Source: Paramacrobiotus metropolitanus
Taxonomy: Eukaryota > Tardigrada > Eutardigrada > Parachela > Macrobiotidae
Length of the DNA: 64,000 nucleotides
Assembly: GCF_019649055.1 (NCBI RefSeq)
Contig: NW_026570274.1
Span: 930,001-994,000 of the forward strand
Direction: 5' to 3'
The notes under the pieces are model-generated. The model ran no database searches. It was not told the DNA's origin and saw nothing but the letters and a program-made list of their open reading frames with translations. A program made the translations under genes and the position numbers. This document shows positions 44,920-57,069 of this stretch, one piece after another (the first letter of the stretch is position 1; each line of letters opens with the position of its first letter).

Positions 44920-45630
44920 TACATTGTTGGTTATGCTGTTTGTACTGTGAATTATACGTCTATGCGTAGATGAGATGGTGCCCGCCATAAACGATTACAA
45001 TTTTCAGTCAAGTATATCAACTTCTTTCCTTATGTGATGTGCAAACTTCAAAGTAAGAAAAATATCATTTTCTATAAATAACTTTGTTATCATAGCTGTG
45101 TATAAAACATGTGCAAATTAAATAAAAAAAAATGTGCGCTCAATTTCCACAAGTTGTTGTGCAGTGCCGGCAGATGCGAGCGTGAATTCTCTAAATAATC
45201 GATCATTTCTTGACTTGATAAAAGCGATGACGTAAAACAATAGAGTAGCCGAAACAAAGATCGTTCGGTTGGCATTCAACTTGGCCACCTATAGTAAGTG
45301 AACGGGAGCTGATTGAGAGCAGATTAGGTTTCACTGGTTTTGTAAAGTATTCTTTCACCGATTTATGATTGGGCAGAAAACAGCCACAGAACCGCAATGC
45401 CAACCGCCTGGGATGTGGTTTCAATGGCGCACGCAACCGGCAAAATCGTCCGGACGGATGAACCGTCCGCCGGACGCTTTTGCCGGCAACAGGCGAATTT
45501 CATTAAATCCGGAAACTATAATTACGACAAAAGCCCAGTGCTCATTCTGCAATCTGCACTGTATGGTACAGTATTTTCATCTTTTCGAAGTACCCACTAG
45601 TGGATCACGCTGAACTGCAAAATTTTTTCA
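44920..45630. other. non-coding stretch, nothing recognised
   Basis: Only short frames; the phrase 45420-45500 is GC-rich but carries no known domain. Confidence 0.3.
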
Positions 45631-45639
45631 GGATAATTA

Positions 45640-46220
45640 TCCGTCTTACCATACTTGTGTTGGGACTGCCGGGATTACCGTCTGAATTACAATATATTTA
45701 AGAATTTCAACATATTCATGCGGCTGTTTCCGTCCAGATCATCCGCTGCCTACCAAGTATCAGCCGAAGCGATGCCGGTCGCGCACTGGCCGTCTGGTTG
45801 GCGCCTTTCCAAGTGCCGTCGGCGACCGCTGTCGGCATCGCTTCACCTGCTGGACAGCGGATACCTTCGAAAGAAACAGCCGCATGCATTGCCGTTAATC
45901 AGCTGAAGTGGCTAACTTGCCGACCATCATTACTGCCTGTCCTCCGTTTAGCTTCCCAACAATTTGCTGATCGACATTGACCGACAGATTACTGATTCAC
46001 AATTGGCATTACTTCAGTTTTCTTTCCCGATTCTTACACAATTGTCTGGTTGACCGACAGCTTGCTTATCGTTCTTTATCAGGCTTCTTAACTTTTGCAG
46101 GTCTGCGTTGCTTCCTTCGGTTCCTTGCGAGTTTTCTCGATTTCGAGTTTCTGGGGTTTTCTTATTTTCTTAGGTTTTTTGCATTTCGTTTTCAACAGAT
46201 TATCGGGTAAGCATTTTGTC
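45640..46220. repeat. segment duplicated at 60770-61560
   Basis: Shared phrases include CTTACCATACTTG/CTTACCATGCTTG, GGGACTGCCGGGAT/GGGACTGGCGGGAT, CATGCGGCTGTT, CATCCGCTG and, further on, CCTCCGTTTAGCTTCCCAACAATTTGC against CCTCTTATTTCCCGACAATTTGC. A T-rich stretch with TTCTTAGGTTT follows in both. In the right-hand copy it leads to a signal-peptide exon of the Ig-like gene; no intact equivalent exon is seen here. Confidence 0.65.
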
Positions 46221-46734
46221 GGTCAGCAAAAATTCGTCAGCAACTTGTCGCCGTCGGTCAGACCAGCTATAATTGGTCGCCGGATCTGCTCTGTGTCCAT
46301 CATTTGTATGCTGTCCTTCCCAAGAAAGTGGAAATTCAACGGCAGTAAACCCGGCTTTCGCAACGCAGATCGAACGAATTTATCGATCCGTATTCTACAT
46401 CCAGCAGGACAATGATGATCCATTGATCCGCATGTGCAGCAGCATTTTCTATCTTGTAAAGCAGCATTTTCTATCTTGTAATGTTGGTCGGTGTATCGCC
46501 ATGCGCCGTGAATGGCTGTTCTTTCGGCAGTGCGAACCCTGGTAATTCTATTATTTAGCGACATCCCATGTTTCACCGTTTTGTAGATTTATAGTAGATA
46601 CAGTAGGCAGCGCTGCCTACGACACTGTTGATTTCCTATGGACTGTTACAGAATACAGATGAAAGCATTTTTGACTGTTAAGGATAGCAGTACTCTGTCT
46701 TCCAGTACACAATCATGTCCGGGTTGTACTGCAG

Positions 46735-47465
46735 TACAGCGTTCGCGTGCATCGCTGGCGGTGGAGTCGGCCTCACGCCACATTACTGACCGCGTCAACA
46801 ACCTGTCCGCCCTAGAGGACGCCCCGAGCACTGTAGCGACGTCGACGGTACAGCCATCGCCCGATACAGTCCTCGCCGAGGTAGGAGACACGACATCCAT
46901 GCACTGCCATGTCGCCGCGCCCGAGCGGATCGTCTGGCGCCAACAGAACACCACCGCCCACGCTGTCCCAATGGGTCGGGCCGTGGCGACGCATTCCCCC
47001 AACGGTCACGCCTACGGACAATACACCGTGGCAAACATTAACACCTTTATGATCTTCTACGTGCGCCACGACTCCAGCGGGACGCTGGAGTGTCTCCTGC
47101 CCTGCGGCGATGACCTTTGCGTTCTGCGCACCTTTAACCTGCAGCTGGGGCTGCCCGACTTGACCGCCCGGGACTTCTTCGTGCTGCCCATGCGCAACAT
47201 GGCCACGCCGAACGGGACCTTGTCCATGACGTTGCACGGGACGCGTCGACTGCAGCCGGACGTCGCCCGCGTCGCGTTTTATCTGGAGATACGCCGGCTA
47301 CGGCGCTCTATCCGGATCTGCTGGGCGGGGACATCCTTGGTCTGCTCAACAACACCGTCACCTTCAACGTGTCGGTGCAAGGAGCGGCCGGTCCGTTCTG
47401 CGACAGCAAGAGGGAGGAGCCGAGTGGCGCGGATGGACTGCTGGTTCCGCACTGACGTCCATTGA
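46735..47465 (+). pseudogene. Ig-like gene family, copy 2 (second domain out of frame)
   Basis: An exon starts after TACTGCAG at 46734 and reads VQRSRASLAVESAS, then PDTVLAEVGDTTSMHCHVAA, VWRQQN, STFMI-equivalent text and LECLLPCGDDLCVLRTF. This fits an Ig-type domain: Cys in SMHC, Trp in IVWRQ, Cys in LECL. It continues in frame into the next domain (TPNGTLSMTL), but compared with the copy at 63.7 kb the frame has changed by about 47235, so the second Cys-containing domain is lost and the frame ends at 47465. The codon usage is strongly GC-biased against AT-rich flanks. The family is not one I know; secretion is inferred from the other copy. Confidence 0.55.
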
Positions 47466-47529
47466 AAGAGATTGAAATCTTTTGAAAGATTTTGTCGCTG
47501 TACGTGAGCCGCTTCTTGCTTCACAGGGT

Positions 47530-48185
47530 ATTACAAATGCAATTTGTCAGGGTACGTTGTTAAGTTTTCCCATCTTATACTGCATACTTCTGAATTTCCT
47601 TCTTTGGAAATGTTCAGCTTCGAGGTTCCCGTGAAACAATTATGTTTTTTTAAGGAAATGAATACAAACGTAATATGAAAACATTTTGTACTTCTGACTC
47701 TCGGTACACGGGCGCGGGTTACGTACGCTGCTTGCCCAAAAATTACTTACATGGAAAGCGGAATGGTAATTTAAATTTCAAATAAGTTTAACCTAATAAA
47801 TGAACAATCGTTTGTCCGCATGACAAAAACGGTTTATGTCGTCGCCGATTTATGGTTCGGTAACGGTAGCGCATTCAATTACGCACTTGCAAGTGGATCA
47901 TCATACAGTTTTTTTAATCTAATTCGGCGAAGTGTACCCTGCGTCGGCATACTGTATGTACACCAGGGCACCAGTAGATTTAAGACCAGAGAACTGCGTC
48001 AGTACTGGTACTGCGCTCACGTGTCACGGTGTGAAATGGAATAATTCCTGTGAATACGTTCATGCTTCACCAGTACACCGGCACCTTCGCCAGTGCGTAC
48101 TGCAATTACATCACAATAATTTTGAAGCGGATGAATGTTGTCTAAACTATTCACCATGTGCGGCTGCCTGTTCTGTCAGCTTAGC
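47530..48185. other. non-coding stretch, nothing recognised
   Basis: Two overlapping short frames at 47820-48189 have several cysteines, but neither has a start or domain that I trust. Confidence 0.3.
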
Positions 48186-48224
48186 ATGAGCATGACTAGA
48201 CACAATTGTCGGAAGCTGCCCATT

Positions 48225-48435
48225 CTATTTCTAAACCTGATTTTAGTTTTGGTTCCTTTTCCGTTCGTACGTACTAATAAATTTAGCCTGAACTGGTGTT
48301 TCTCTCGCTTTTGGTAATCGTTATCCTAGCTAATTCGTGACCTTGCATCCTTTTCCAACCTGTACACTCGTAATCCCCCTCGAAGCGCTGAGTAAGCAAT
48401 TCGAGTTGAGATGCTTTCAGATCATCGTTTTTCAT
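48225..48435. repeat. dispersed repeat, second copy at 56170-56370
   Basis: Both loci contain TAAACCTGATTTTAGTTTTG, CTTCGTGACCTTGCATCC (AATTCGTGACC here), TTTTCCAACCTGTACA and CTCGAAGCGCTGAGTAAGCA in the same order and orientation. Confidence 0.75.
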
Positions 48436-48545
48436 ACTGTTGTCTATTTTCATGTGACTGGAAACGAGTCAAGGTGTGTTTCTCATGGGCATCTCGTGAT
48501 CATCGTCAGGACTGTGCTGCTGTTTGTGACTCTGGGCTCGTGGTC

Positions 48546-49075
48546 CTTACTCCTCAGCAGGGCAGGCCCGTCGCGAGACCCCCGTGAGTTTTTCAAAATG
48601 CTACTCCTCCCGCGGTTTTCATCGTACATTTTTTCCGAATATACCATTAGAATCAGCGTGAAATTCTGAACAAAATGGTTGAGGTCGATTTTCGAAATTT
48701 GTTTACCCCTAAAGTCGACATTAACGGGCGGTCTCCAATGCGACATTACAATTTGGAGTTTCCCCCTGGCCGCAGAATTTTATGGTGAGTTTATTGGTGT
48801 ATTCAGAAAAATTTCAGAATGAAAACTGTCGGTGGAGTTGATTTTTGAAAGTTGTAAGGGAAATCACCCCAAAAAAAACGTGTCGCATTGGCAACCGCCC
48901 GGGAACGTCGGTTTTGGGAGGCAAACGAATTTCGAAAATCGGCCTCAACCATTTTGTTCAGAATTTCACGCTGATTCTAATGGTATATTCGGAAAAAATG
49001 TGCGATGAAAACCGCGGGAGGAGTAGCACTTTGGGAAACTCACGGGGGTCTCGCGACGGGCCTGCTCCTCAGTAA
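48546..49075. mobile_element. fold-back element with about 200-base arms
   Basis: The left arm (about 48546-48751) contains CGTCGCGAGACCCCCGTGAG and GAATCAGCGTGAAATTCTGA; the right arm (about 48880-49075) has their reverse complements, TCAGAATTTCACGCTGATTC and CTCACGGGGGTCTCGCGACG. The arms are about 90 percent alike by eye, with a 130-base spacer. There is no ORF. It would form a very stable hairpin if transcribed. Confidence 0.8.
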
Positions 49076-49079
49076 TCTT

Positions 49080-50750
49080 GCAGCGCGAGCACCGGTATCC
49101 GTGATCTCAAACATTACCGCCTTAAGCGTGAGCGTTGCAAACTGAAATTGCGTTTCCGGTCTGCTGGACAAACCAGCCCATATTACCGGTTACTTTAATT
49201 ATTTTAAGAATTTATCAAGACTGAGAAAAGCCGGGCGCTAAACCCCGAAGCAAGCTTTATCCATCGGAGACTACAACGTTTCCTTATGATTTCGGCACAT
49301 GGCCATTCGGAGTAGTTGTGGGTAGGCAAATGTGGATGTCGGTTGTTGCTACAGGGTACACGGAGCCATCTCCACTGCACGTAATCACCGATCATGCGCA
49401 CTTTGCTCACTTATCTTACTCTACACGGCTCCACGACCTGTACTCTGTACCTAGGTAATACATAAAAGCTAGGCGAGCCAAGCTGGTTATTCCGGAAAAG
49501 TACAGCGGACGCCTGCCCACATGCAGAAAAAAACATATGCAGCAGATTTACTTGACCTGCAGATTTACTTGACCTGCAGATTTACTTGACTTGCAGATTT
49601 ACTTGACCCTTCAGGCCGGCCGCTGTTAGCAACGGCCGGCATGCCGCTCGAGTAAATCCGACAGGATATACTGCTTGCGGCACACATACACCGAAGGCAC
49701 TTGATGAATATTGTGACTGTCGTATTCGTCGGCTGCTCAAATCGGCTTTTGCACAATCAGAGCACTTGACGCACAACCTGGTCGTACGTACTTATGAATG
49801 GTCCATAATGCTCGCTTCTTTAGACAATTCAATCACTCGCTAATCTAATTAATATAGGGTTTATAAAATGAGGGCGCATCTCTGATACTAAGTTGCCTTA
49901 TTGCACTCCAGTATTCGGAGAAATCTTGACCGCGTCGCATAACCTGGATGCACCATAAAGTGGTACAAACACAGAAGATGGAAACCGTGCAAAACGACCG
50001 CATTTTAACACTTCGATGCGTTTCATAGCGCTTTGATGGCAACACCAAGCGCAACTCCCCAAGGGAAACTGAATGTTTAATCAGCGAGACTCTATTTGTT
50101 GTAACCCACGCAGCGTTTTTCGGCTTGTAGTGCAAACATCGGTTTTTTAGGGAAGTAAAGTGCAACCGGCACTCAAAGACCCTTCTTCCAAAGTTTCGGT
50201 GTCGGTTTCCACGCAAAAAGGAACCGAGTGGCTAAAAATTGACGGCAGAGCTAACTCGTCCCCACAAAAAGGTACGATACACGATCACGTTATCGATTAC
50301 ACTCCAGGTGTACAGTGTAAACACTGACATGCAAGTTTCCGCTGCCGGGCCTACCGCTGTTCCCCTGTTTACACAAAGGACCGAGCCGTTTCCGGGTACG
50401 AGTGATGCGACTCTGTGTAACCGCCTTGTCGGCAAGTAAGCGCGAGAATAGCCAATCCAGTCGGCAAACCGTAGCGCATTCAGAACAGAACAGAATAACG
50501 ATCAGTTATTGGTATACACCACCTGCAGCGTTTAGAACGGGTGATTATATATGAGCGGCTGAAAACCTTCCGATATTCCTCTATGTAGATGATTCTGCAC
50601 ACCAACACCAAACGAAGGCGCTAACGGCGATTATACTGGAAAAAGTTATAGAGCTGGCATCGTTCTTTAATTATTTTCAGTACGATCGACGTAGCGGCGC
50701 CTTAGGAGCCAAGCCAGCCAACGCTCGACGCGATTATTTTATCTTGTTAT
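49080..50750. other. non-coding stretch with a short tandem repeat
   Basis: Holds four copies of CAGATTTACTTGACCTG at 49547-49607 and otherwise only short frames with no known domain. Confidence 0.35.
49547..49607. repeat. 17-base tandem repeat, about 4 copies
   Basis: CAGATTTACTTGACCTG (one copy has ACTTG in the last part) is repeated head to tail. Confidence 0.8.
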
Positions 50751-50752
50751 CG

Positions 50753-51413
50753 TAAGGGAAGTGGCCCGGTACATGGTGCCAAATTCGTGTGCATGCACGA
50801 AAAATTTCACTTTCGCGCACTCCGAAACGCATTTGTCTTTCGGTTTATGACATTCTGATCCAGAAGATTTGTATACACTGGCGTGAAAACCGTTTATGCG
50901 CGCAACATCCGGTTAAGGAGTTATGGCTACTAGAAAATTCCAAAATGTTTAAATACGTTTAGCTGTACCAAAAGTATCATCATGGAGCGATCTCCCTCAA
51001 ATTTTGCACGCAACTGTGCATGTTCATGAAGATCGTTTTTACACCGATGCAAACTTACATGGTTTTTTCCTAATTTTAAAATGGATTTTAAAATTTGAAA
51101 AAAATACTAGAACAGTGGATCGGTGTAAAAACGTTCTTCGTGGTTTTGTGCATTTACGTGCAAAATTTGAGGGAGGGTCCCTAATAAGACTTTTGGTACA
51201 CCGGAATGCATTTAAACTTTTTGGAATTTTCTAACAGCCATAACTCCCGAACCGGATGTTGCGCGCACAAACGGTTTTCACACCAGTGTATACAAATCTT
51301 CTGGCTACAGAATGTCATAAACCGAAACAGCAATGTGTTTGGGAGTGCGCGAAAATGTAAGTTTTAGTGCATGTACACGAATTTGGTACCATGTACCGGC
51401 CCACTTCCCTTAA
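50753..51413. mobile_element. palindromic MITE-like element, copy C
   Basis: Left end TAAGGGAAGTGGCCCGGTAC; right end GGCCCACTTCCCTTAA. Both arms carry GCGCAACATCCGGTT or its complement and GAAGATCGTTTTTACACCGA or its complement, meeting at an AAAATTTTAAAAT-type centre near 51080. It is the same family as 16801 and 23446. The right border has TTAA; the left has GTAA. Confidence 0.8.
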
Positions 51414-51449
51414 TTAATAATGATCAAAGCGAAGATTTAATCTGGCATG

Positions 51450-52400
51450 TGGTGCCAGCCTCAACAAGCGTTTTATTGCGGTAGCACGTCTGTTTCCTGA
51501 TCTCCGTTTATCTTCCCGACAATTTGTTGACCGATATATTGCTGATTAAAACAACCCGCTGATTACTGATCGACAAATCGCTTTTCGACAATTGTGCTGC
51601 CGGATGCTGTGCAGAAACTATTTCGTTGACCGACAGAATGCTTATCGATTTGGTTTCTGGAATCCTTAGCTTTCTGTCTTATGATTTCTTATGATTATTC
51701 GTATGTTGTACGTGTCATTCTTACACGTCGATTTTTCTCTTATTTCGGTCACTTTAAGTGTACGGCTTCTTATTTTGGTCACCGGTCACTTGCACTACCC
51801 CCGTGTGGCGCGCTCCATGAACAGCTGCTGGTCGCACGCACAACGTACTTTTTGATTTGTTTTCACTGGTCTGCACTCTGTACTCTGTAGTCTGCAGTCA
51901 TCAAAATAAATCTGCAAATGTTGAATTAGAAATTTCCAGGAATTTGCAAACGTGTAAGAGGTATTCTTTTACTTTGCAACCGGTCCAACTCCTGTTCCCC
52001 TGTTGGTTTTTTTATGGAAACTTTTTTAAGTTGCTGCTTCGAAATTCATCAGCGACGTTTCTGCTATGAAAACTATTCATTTCTGGTTTGTTTGTTTGCC
52101 AGGAATTTCAACACCAGGTGACCAAAATATGAGAAATACCGAAACACCTTCAGAATGTTGTCAGCAAAATGTTGGTGTGTAGCAATTGATCGTTCAGCAC
52201 CCCATCGATCTTCGAGTTGTCGCTTTAACAAATACTCGGGTAAGCATTTGTCCGTCAAAAAAAGGTCGTCAGCAAGACAGCGGTCAGCAAATTGCCGGTG
52301 CGCCTTTTATTGTGCCCTCTGCAGGGTTATTACCATCGCTCCTGGTGCGACGATTGAGTGCTTCGGAAGCTAATACGCAGTGATACGTTGTGGGGAGACC
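51450..52400. repeat. degraded copy of the Ig-gene-bearing duplicated segment
   Basis: TCCGTTTATCTTCCCGACAATTTG (split here: TCTTCCCGACAATTTGTTGA) matches 45937 and 61132, and the part 51735-51900 matches 43575-43700. No Ig ORF is recognised in this copy; it ends in unrelated sequence. Confidence 0.5.
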
Positions 52401-54258
52401 AGCGTGGTCAGTAGCTCCGCAAAGGTGACCAGCGGCAATTTGCTAGAGCTATTTGATATTCAGGTGTTTGTATAAATAACGGAATACCAAATAGCCGAAG
52501 CATATTATCGATCGAGCAGATGTTTACTTTTTTATCGCCATTGTTATTGACATTTCTTCGGGCTGCCCTTGTAGCCATTCGCCATTCGTTGTTGGCGGCG
52601 GAAACTGTTACGTACCATGCGGAAGCTGGGTAACCATGAGAGCATAATGACATATTCCTGATATTATACAGTTATGTAAGCTGTTATTAAACATGGAATA
52701 TGCCATGTTAATGATTGTTGCGTGTGTATCGCTTATGTTAAGTGCTGCTTAATGGTTTCTTAATGAGCTCTTAATGGGATGAGTGTACTGACTGATGTCA
52801 TAGTTAGATCAGCGTCCTAACGTCGTTTTAGTATTTACGGCTTTTTAGCCTGTAGAGCATTTTAGTACGTTGGATTTTCAAGTCTAGGTCACTCTCCTAG
52901 CTCTGCTGTATACAGACTAGCTTCCGGAAGTGTCTATTAAAATTTTGCTGACCTTTCGTGTTCCGCTGTCTACAAACCCCGGAAGTGCCCATTAAAATGT
53001 AGTTGAAAAATCATGTCATGTTGCTTATGCTTACATTGCGCTACCTCCGGTATTCATGCAACCCAACGCATTTATAAGCGTATCAAAACTGTAGAGCACA
53101 CCGTCAGTCGCCTAAATCGTCACTCACGGTAGCCCTTCTATACCACCGTATACTGGTATCACGGTTCCGTTCTACCATCCCACGTTGGATGTGGAGGATT
53201 ACCCCAAAGCACCGGCATTGCTCTGTACAATGACGCTGTTTCGGTTCCGTTACCGTCCAACTACTTTGTACAGTTTGACGACGTCGGTTCCGTATGTTGT
53301 TCAGCGAGCTGCGCATTATGCATCCACGTTGTGCTGGCCAGGTGAGATGCGCGCTGCCAGTTATATCGGCTATGCCAAATACACTAATCCATCGGAAGTT
53401 GCGTTTCAAGCGGATTAGTTTCGATGGTCCGTCGCTGATTTGGCACGAGGATTTTGAACTTTGCCTTGTATGTCCGTGAATGCGTAAAGGGTTCCCCGAG
53501 ACACCGTCCGCTAGTCCGTGTTGCAATCAAATTATGATAAGCTATTATTGTTGATTAGTTTTGTGACAGAAAATTTGTAATGTGTAATGTTGAGATTTTA
53601 TCAGCCGCTGCGTCTTGCCGACCATCCCTCGATAGATAGCCTTCGAAATGCATATGTTTCCGTATTGGACCGAAGCCAAAATGATAACTTCCGCACAAAA
53701 TCTCAACACTCTATCATAAAGCCTGGCATAGAACCAAAAAAATCAGGCGAAAAGTGTAGTACAAAACCTCAGGTTCCGATGATCATCCAAATGACCAGTG
53801 GTAAGCAAGTGGTATAAACATTCAAAAACTCCCACAAAATTAATTTTTCCTGATTACGTAAATTATTATGTTACGAAACACCAGTTTTCAAATCGGTATC
53901 TGCGCTTCACCTTGTAGCTGACTTTGGCGGGTTAACTTGCTTGGTATGGGCTAGCAAATATTCCAAAGAAGAAAATCTTATAGATGAGCATTTTTCAAAT
54001 TTCCATTGGCCAAATTTTTTGAAATTACGGGCTAATTGTAGCACCATTATTGTGGATTTTTTGCGTTTTTTTGTACATCGGTACTGCATAGGCATCTGGA
54101 TTGAATGTGTGCATTTACTGCACGCCTATTGTACCCTTGAACTGAGGCATTTCAAATCCTGTTTTCTCCTGCTTGCGTGATACGTTAACCCAAGGGCAAA
54201 CAAGAAAATCCAAATGCACAAGATCGAGTGCATTTGGATTTCTTGTTTGAGTGCATTA
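52400..54258. other. mostly non-coding stretch
   Basis: A diverged pair of phrases around CCGGAAGTG and CATTAAAAT is at 52924-53010. Frames at 53104-53526 on both strands are open but show no known domain. A hairpin with AACAAGAAAATCCAAATGCAC and its complement lies at 54198-54248. Confidence 0.35.
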
Positions 54259-54700
54259 AGTCAAATTTTTTTTTTCAAACCGATTGCAGATTCGAACTCA
54301 GCGCATCAAATAAAGCTTAAATGTCCAGTTTTAAATGATTTGACCGTGTAGTTATCGAGATCTGAAACACACGTCAAGTTAGATGCCGGGTACCGGTAAC
54401 TTTTAAAGGTCAAATTTTTTTTTCAAACCGATTGCAGATTCGAACTCAGCGCATCAAATAAAGCTTAAATGTCCAGTTTTAAATGATTTGACCGTGTAGT
54501 TATCGAGATCTGAAACACACGTCAAGTTAGATGCCGGGTACCGGTAACTTTTAAAGGTCAAATTTTTTTTTCAAACCGATTGCAGATTCGAACTCAGCGC
54601 ATCAAATAAAGCTTAAATGTCCAGTTTTAAATGATTTGACCGTGTAGTTATCGAGATCTGAAACACACGTCAAGTTAGATGCCGGGTACCAATAACAGTT
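54259..54700. repeat. 148-base tandem repeat, three copies
   Basis: The unit starts near GTCAAATTTTTTTT, contains CAAACCGATTGCAGATTCG and TTATCGAGATCTGAAACACA, and ends GATGCCGGGTACCGGTAAC. Copies begin at about 54260, 54408 and 54556 and are almost identical, so the amplification is recent. Confidence 0.9.
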
Positions 54701-55320
54701 TCTACGAGTACGTATATTGCTAGAATCGGAAGTCTAGCGTGTAGCCAGTTATCGGCACGAAGTATTGTAGCGATAGAAATTAGATGTACGGCTAGTAGGA
54801 GTGTTAACTGCTTTTCTCTGCTGATTATTAGTTGTTGTGTTATGAAGATCGAAGATCGGAATCCTTATTTCCCTCCATTTTACCGATCGCATCTCCACGG
54901 TCAGAAACATCTTGAAATCAGTCTTGCAGCAGCTTGCTCCGAATCTTGCTCCGCGCCTTCCGCGCTTCTTGCCCCTGTGCTTATGCACTTCTTGCCCACG
55001 CTTATGCGTTCTTGCTCCTCAGCTTGCGTTGCTCGCTGAATCTTGCTGCGTTGTAGTTGCTGATAAACACCTGCGATGACCTTGTGTTGTGTTGCGTAAT
55101 CGCTATGGGATGATCGTGCATCCCCCATCGTTGTCAGCTGTTTAAGCGTAGTTAGCTTCCGGTCAGCATCGCTGCCGACCGTGCCAACCTTTCCTACACT
55201 AACAGCCGACAGATCGTGGTATGGTGGATTAACCAACCCTCTAGAACAGCAGTGAAACCGGCTGCTATTACAGTATCTATCTGTGAAGCGCCATACTGCC
55301 TAAAGTAATCTGTCGTTCGG
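54701..55320. other. non-coding stretch, nothing recognised
   Basis: Short frames only. CTTGCTCC/GCTTCTTGCCC phrases are repeated at 54935-55030. Confidence 0.3.
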
Positions 55321-55339
55321 GGTGTGGATTCACGAACTG

Positions 55340-56030
55340 CCCGCAGCATGCCCGGCAATCTGCTGGAGAACAACGCCTTCCGATTTAGTGTCGCGTTGCG
55401 TTTGGATTTCCGATTTTGGAAGCGCCACCTGTATCCCCGCAAGTTGGTATATGCGGCGTGTCGGTCGACGAATTCGGCCGGCACGGACCCCGGTACAAAG
55501 CGTCTGCGGGAAGACTGCTACGACTCGACGGTATCAGCGGTGAGTTCACTCGTGGACTGAAGACGGCCGGCTTTCCATCCGGAATGGAGCCGAAAGACCT
55601 CTCCGTGAAAGATCGCAAAAGACCAGATGTGATCACCCTCGTACCTTGGGAACGCGGAAAGCTGCTGGCTATCGACGTGACTTGCGTGGACACACTTGCC
55701 GCCTCAAACATCGATCGCACGTAGGTGAACGATGCGGCCGCAGCAGAACACGCCGAAAGAGGAAAACTGACGAAACATAAATGGCTATAACCACGTTATA
55801 TCTTCATGGCGGCAGCATTCCAAGTTAACGAACCGTGGGGAGACGGAACCAAAAACCTTGTGGATAAGATTGGAAACGGTATGGCATCGCCACAGGCTAG
55901 AAACGTGCAAAAGAGTTTTTTAGACAGCGATTTTCTATCCAGATACAGTGTGAAAATGTAATTTGTGTAATGGGTACAATTCCCGATCAGGATAGCATTG
56001 AGGAAGTGTTTCTGTTATAAAATTTTTCTA
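55340..56030 (+). mobile_element. 3' part of a LINE with restriction-like endonuclease (copy 4)
   Basis: Plus-strand frames read VDEFGRHGPRYKASAGRLLR (the Cys/His knuckle region with Cys lost), then KDRKRPDVITLVPWERGKLL and AIDVTCVDTLAASNIDRT, followed after a TAG at about 55722 by the conserved tail and IQCENVICVMGTIPD-like text to a stop at 56030. The RPD and D-V-T residues of the endonuclease are retained. Several stops and frame changes show that the copy is dead. Confidence 0.65.
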
Positions 56031-56110
56031 GTATTAAGATTTTACTTGTTTTGTGATACGGTATCACGAAAAATTTTTCTAGTATTAAGTTTTTACTTGT
56101 TTCGTGATAC
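56010..56110. repeat. 54-base direct duplication
   Basis: AAATTTTTCTAGTATTAAG followed by TTTTACTTGTTT and GTGATAC occurs twice in a row. Confidence 0.75.
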
Positions 56111-56169
56111 TTATTAAAGGTCCCTGGAGATCTGTTATCTTTACTGGATTCATAACCGTTATGGTATAG

Positions 56170-56370
56170 AACTTCTAAACCTGATTTTAGTTTTGTTTCT
56201 TCTTCCGTTCGTACGAGACGACGTCTGATACATATGGCATCTCGTTTGATAATCGTAATCATAGCTGCTTCGTGACCTTGCATCCTTTTCCAAACCTGTA
56301 CAGTCGCTCCCTCGAAGCGCTGAGTAAGCAGTTCGATTTGAGATGCTTCAAGAGCATAGTTTTAGTATCG
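56170..56370. repeat. dispersed repeat, first copy at 48225-48435
   Basis: Shares CTTCGTGACCTTGCATCC and CTCGAAGCGCTGAGTAAGCA with the other copy, in the same order and orientation. Confidence 0.75.
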
Positions 56371-56379
56371 GATCATTGT

Positions 56380-57065
56380 ACATGGCAACCATAATGCGCC
56401 CAATTATACGGCAGCTTATTAAATTACACCGCACAACGTTTGCAAACAACGGTCATTCTTTCTGCTTGAAATGTAGAAGTAAGAAACGTAGATGATTCGT
56501 TTTATGCATACTCAGTACACCCATCGCTTCTCCCTCTGATTTCTTCTGGCACATTATATGTTGGGTTATTGTTAAATTTGGAACCGCGGACCGGCTAGCC
56601 GATCTCCGCTTTTCTAGTTCGGCATTTGCACACTGCTTTGATAATCACTAGTTTCCGCAGCATTTTCGTCGTATTTCCGGCCGCCATATGGTCACTGGCG
56701 CCCAACTTTGCGGTGGTCGTCTTATGCAAGGGGCCTACATTTAGATGAGCCAGTCAATTCTTAAAATTATTCATCGTCAATTCAAAATCCGTGCTGTACC
56801 TAGTGTGACCTCCAGATGCGCACGTCGTTCCGCAGTTGCGCCCGAATTTCCTGCTGCACCGCCGTCGTTACCGCTGCCGTTCTTGGTAGCATTTGCGACC
56901 ACCAGTCTGGATGAGTCGGATTCATCTGAACGAGTAGAATTCGACATTTTCATTATTATTTTAATATACAGTATTCCGCTGCATAAATCAGTGTATTAAT
57001 CAACCATGACACTAGCTTATCCGACTTGGTCTTACCATTAGTGCATAGAGTAAGGTCAACGCACC
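56380..57065. other. mostly non-coding; one possible minus-strand coding stretch
   Basis: On the minus strand 56945-56800 reads MSNSTRSDESDSSRLVVANA and onward to RRAHLEVTL in front of a GGTACA. It resembles a linker and the end of an Ig domain and would suit the receptor-like gene to the right, but the phase from the previous exon does not fit, so I do not call it. Confidence 0.2.
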
Positions 57066-57069
57066 AGCC

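Noticed and set aside
49845-50216. 123-codon minus-strand frame
   Set aside because: No recognisable domain, no splice partners and no conserved repeat; kept as unknown non-coding.
56800-56945. fourth exon of the Ig receptor-like gene
   Set aside because: The reading frame is attractive, but the phase from exon 3 does not match any acceptor that I can see.
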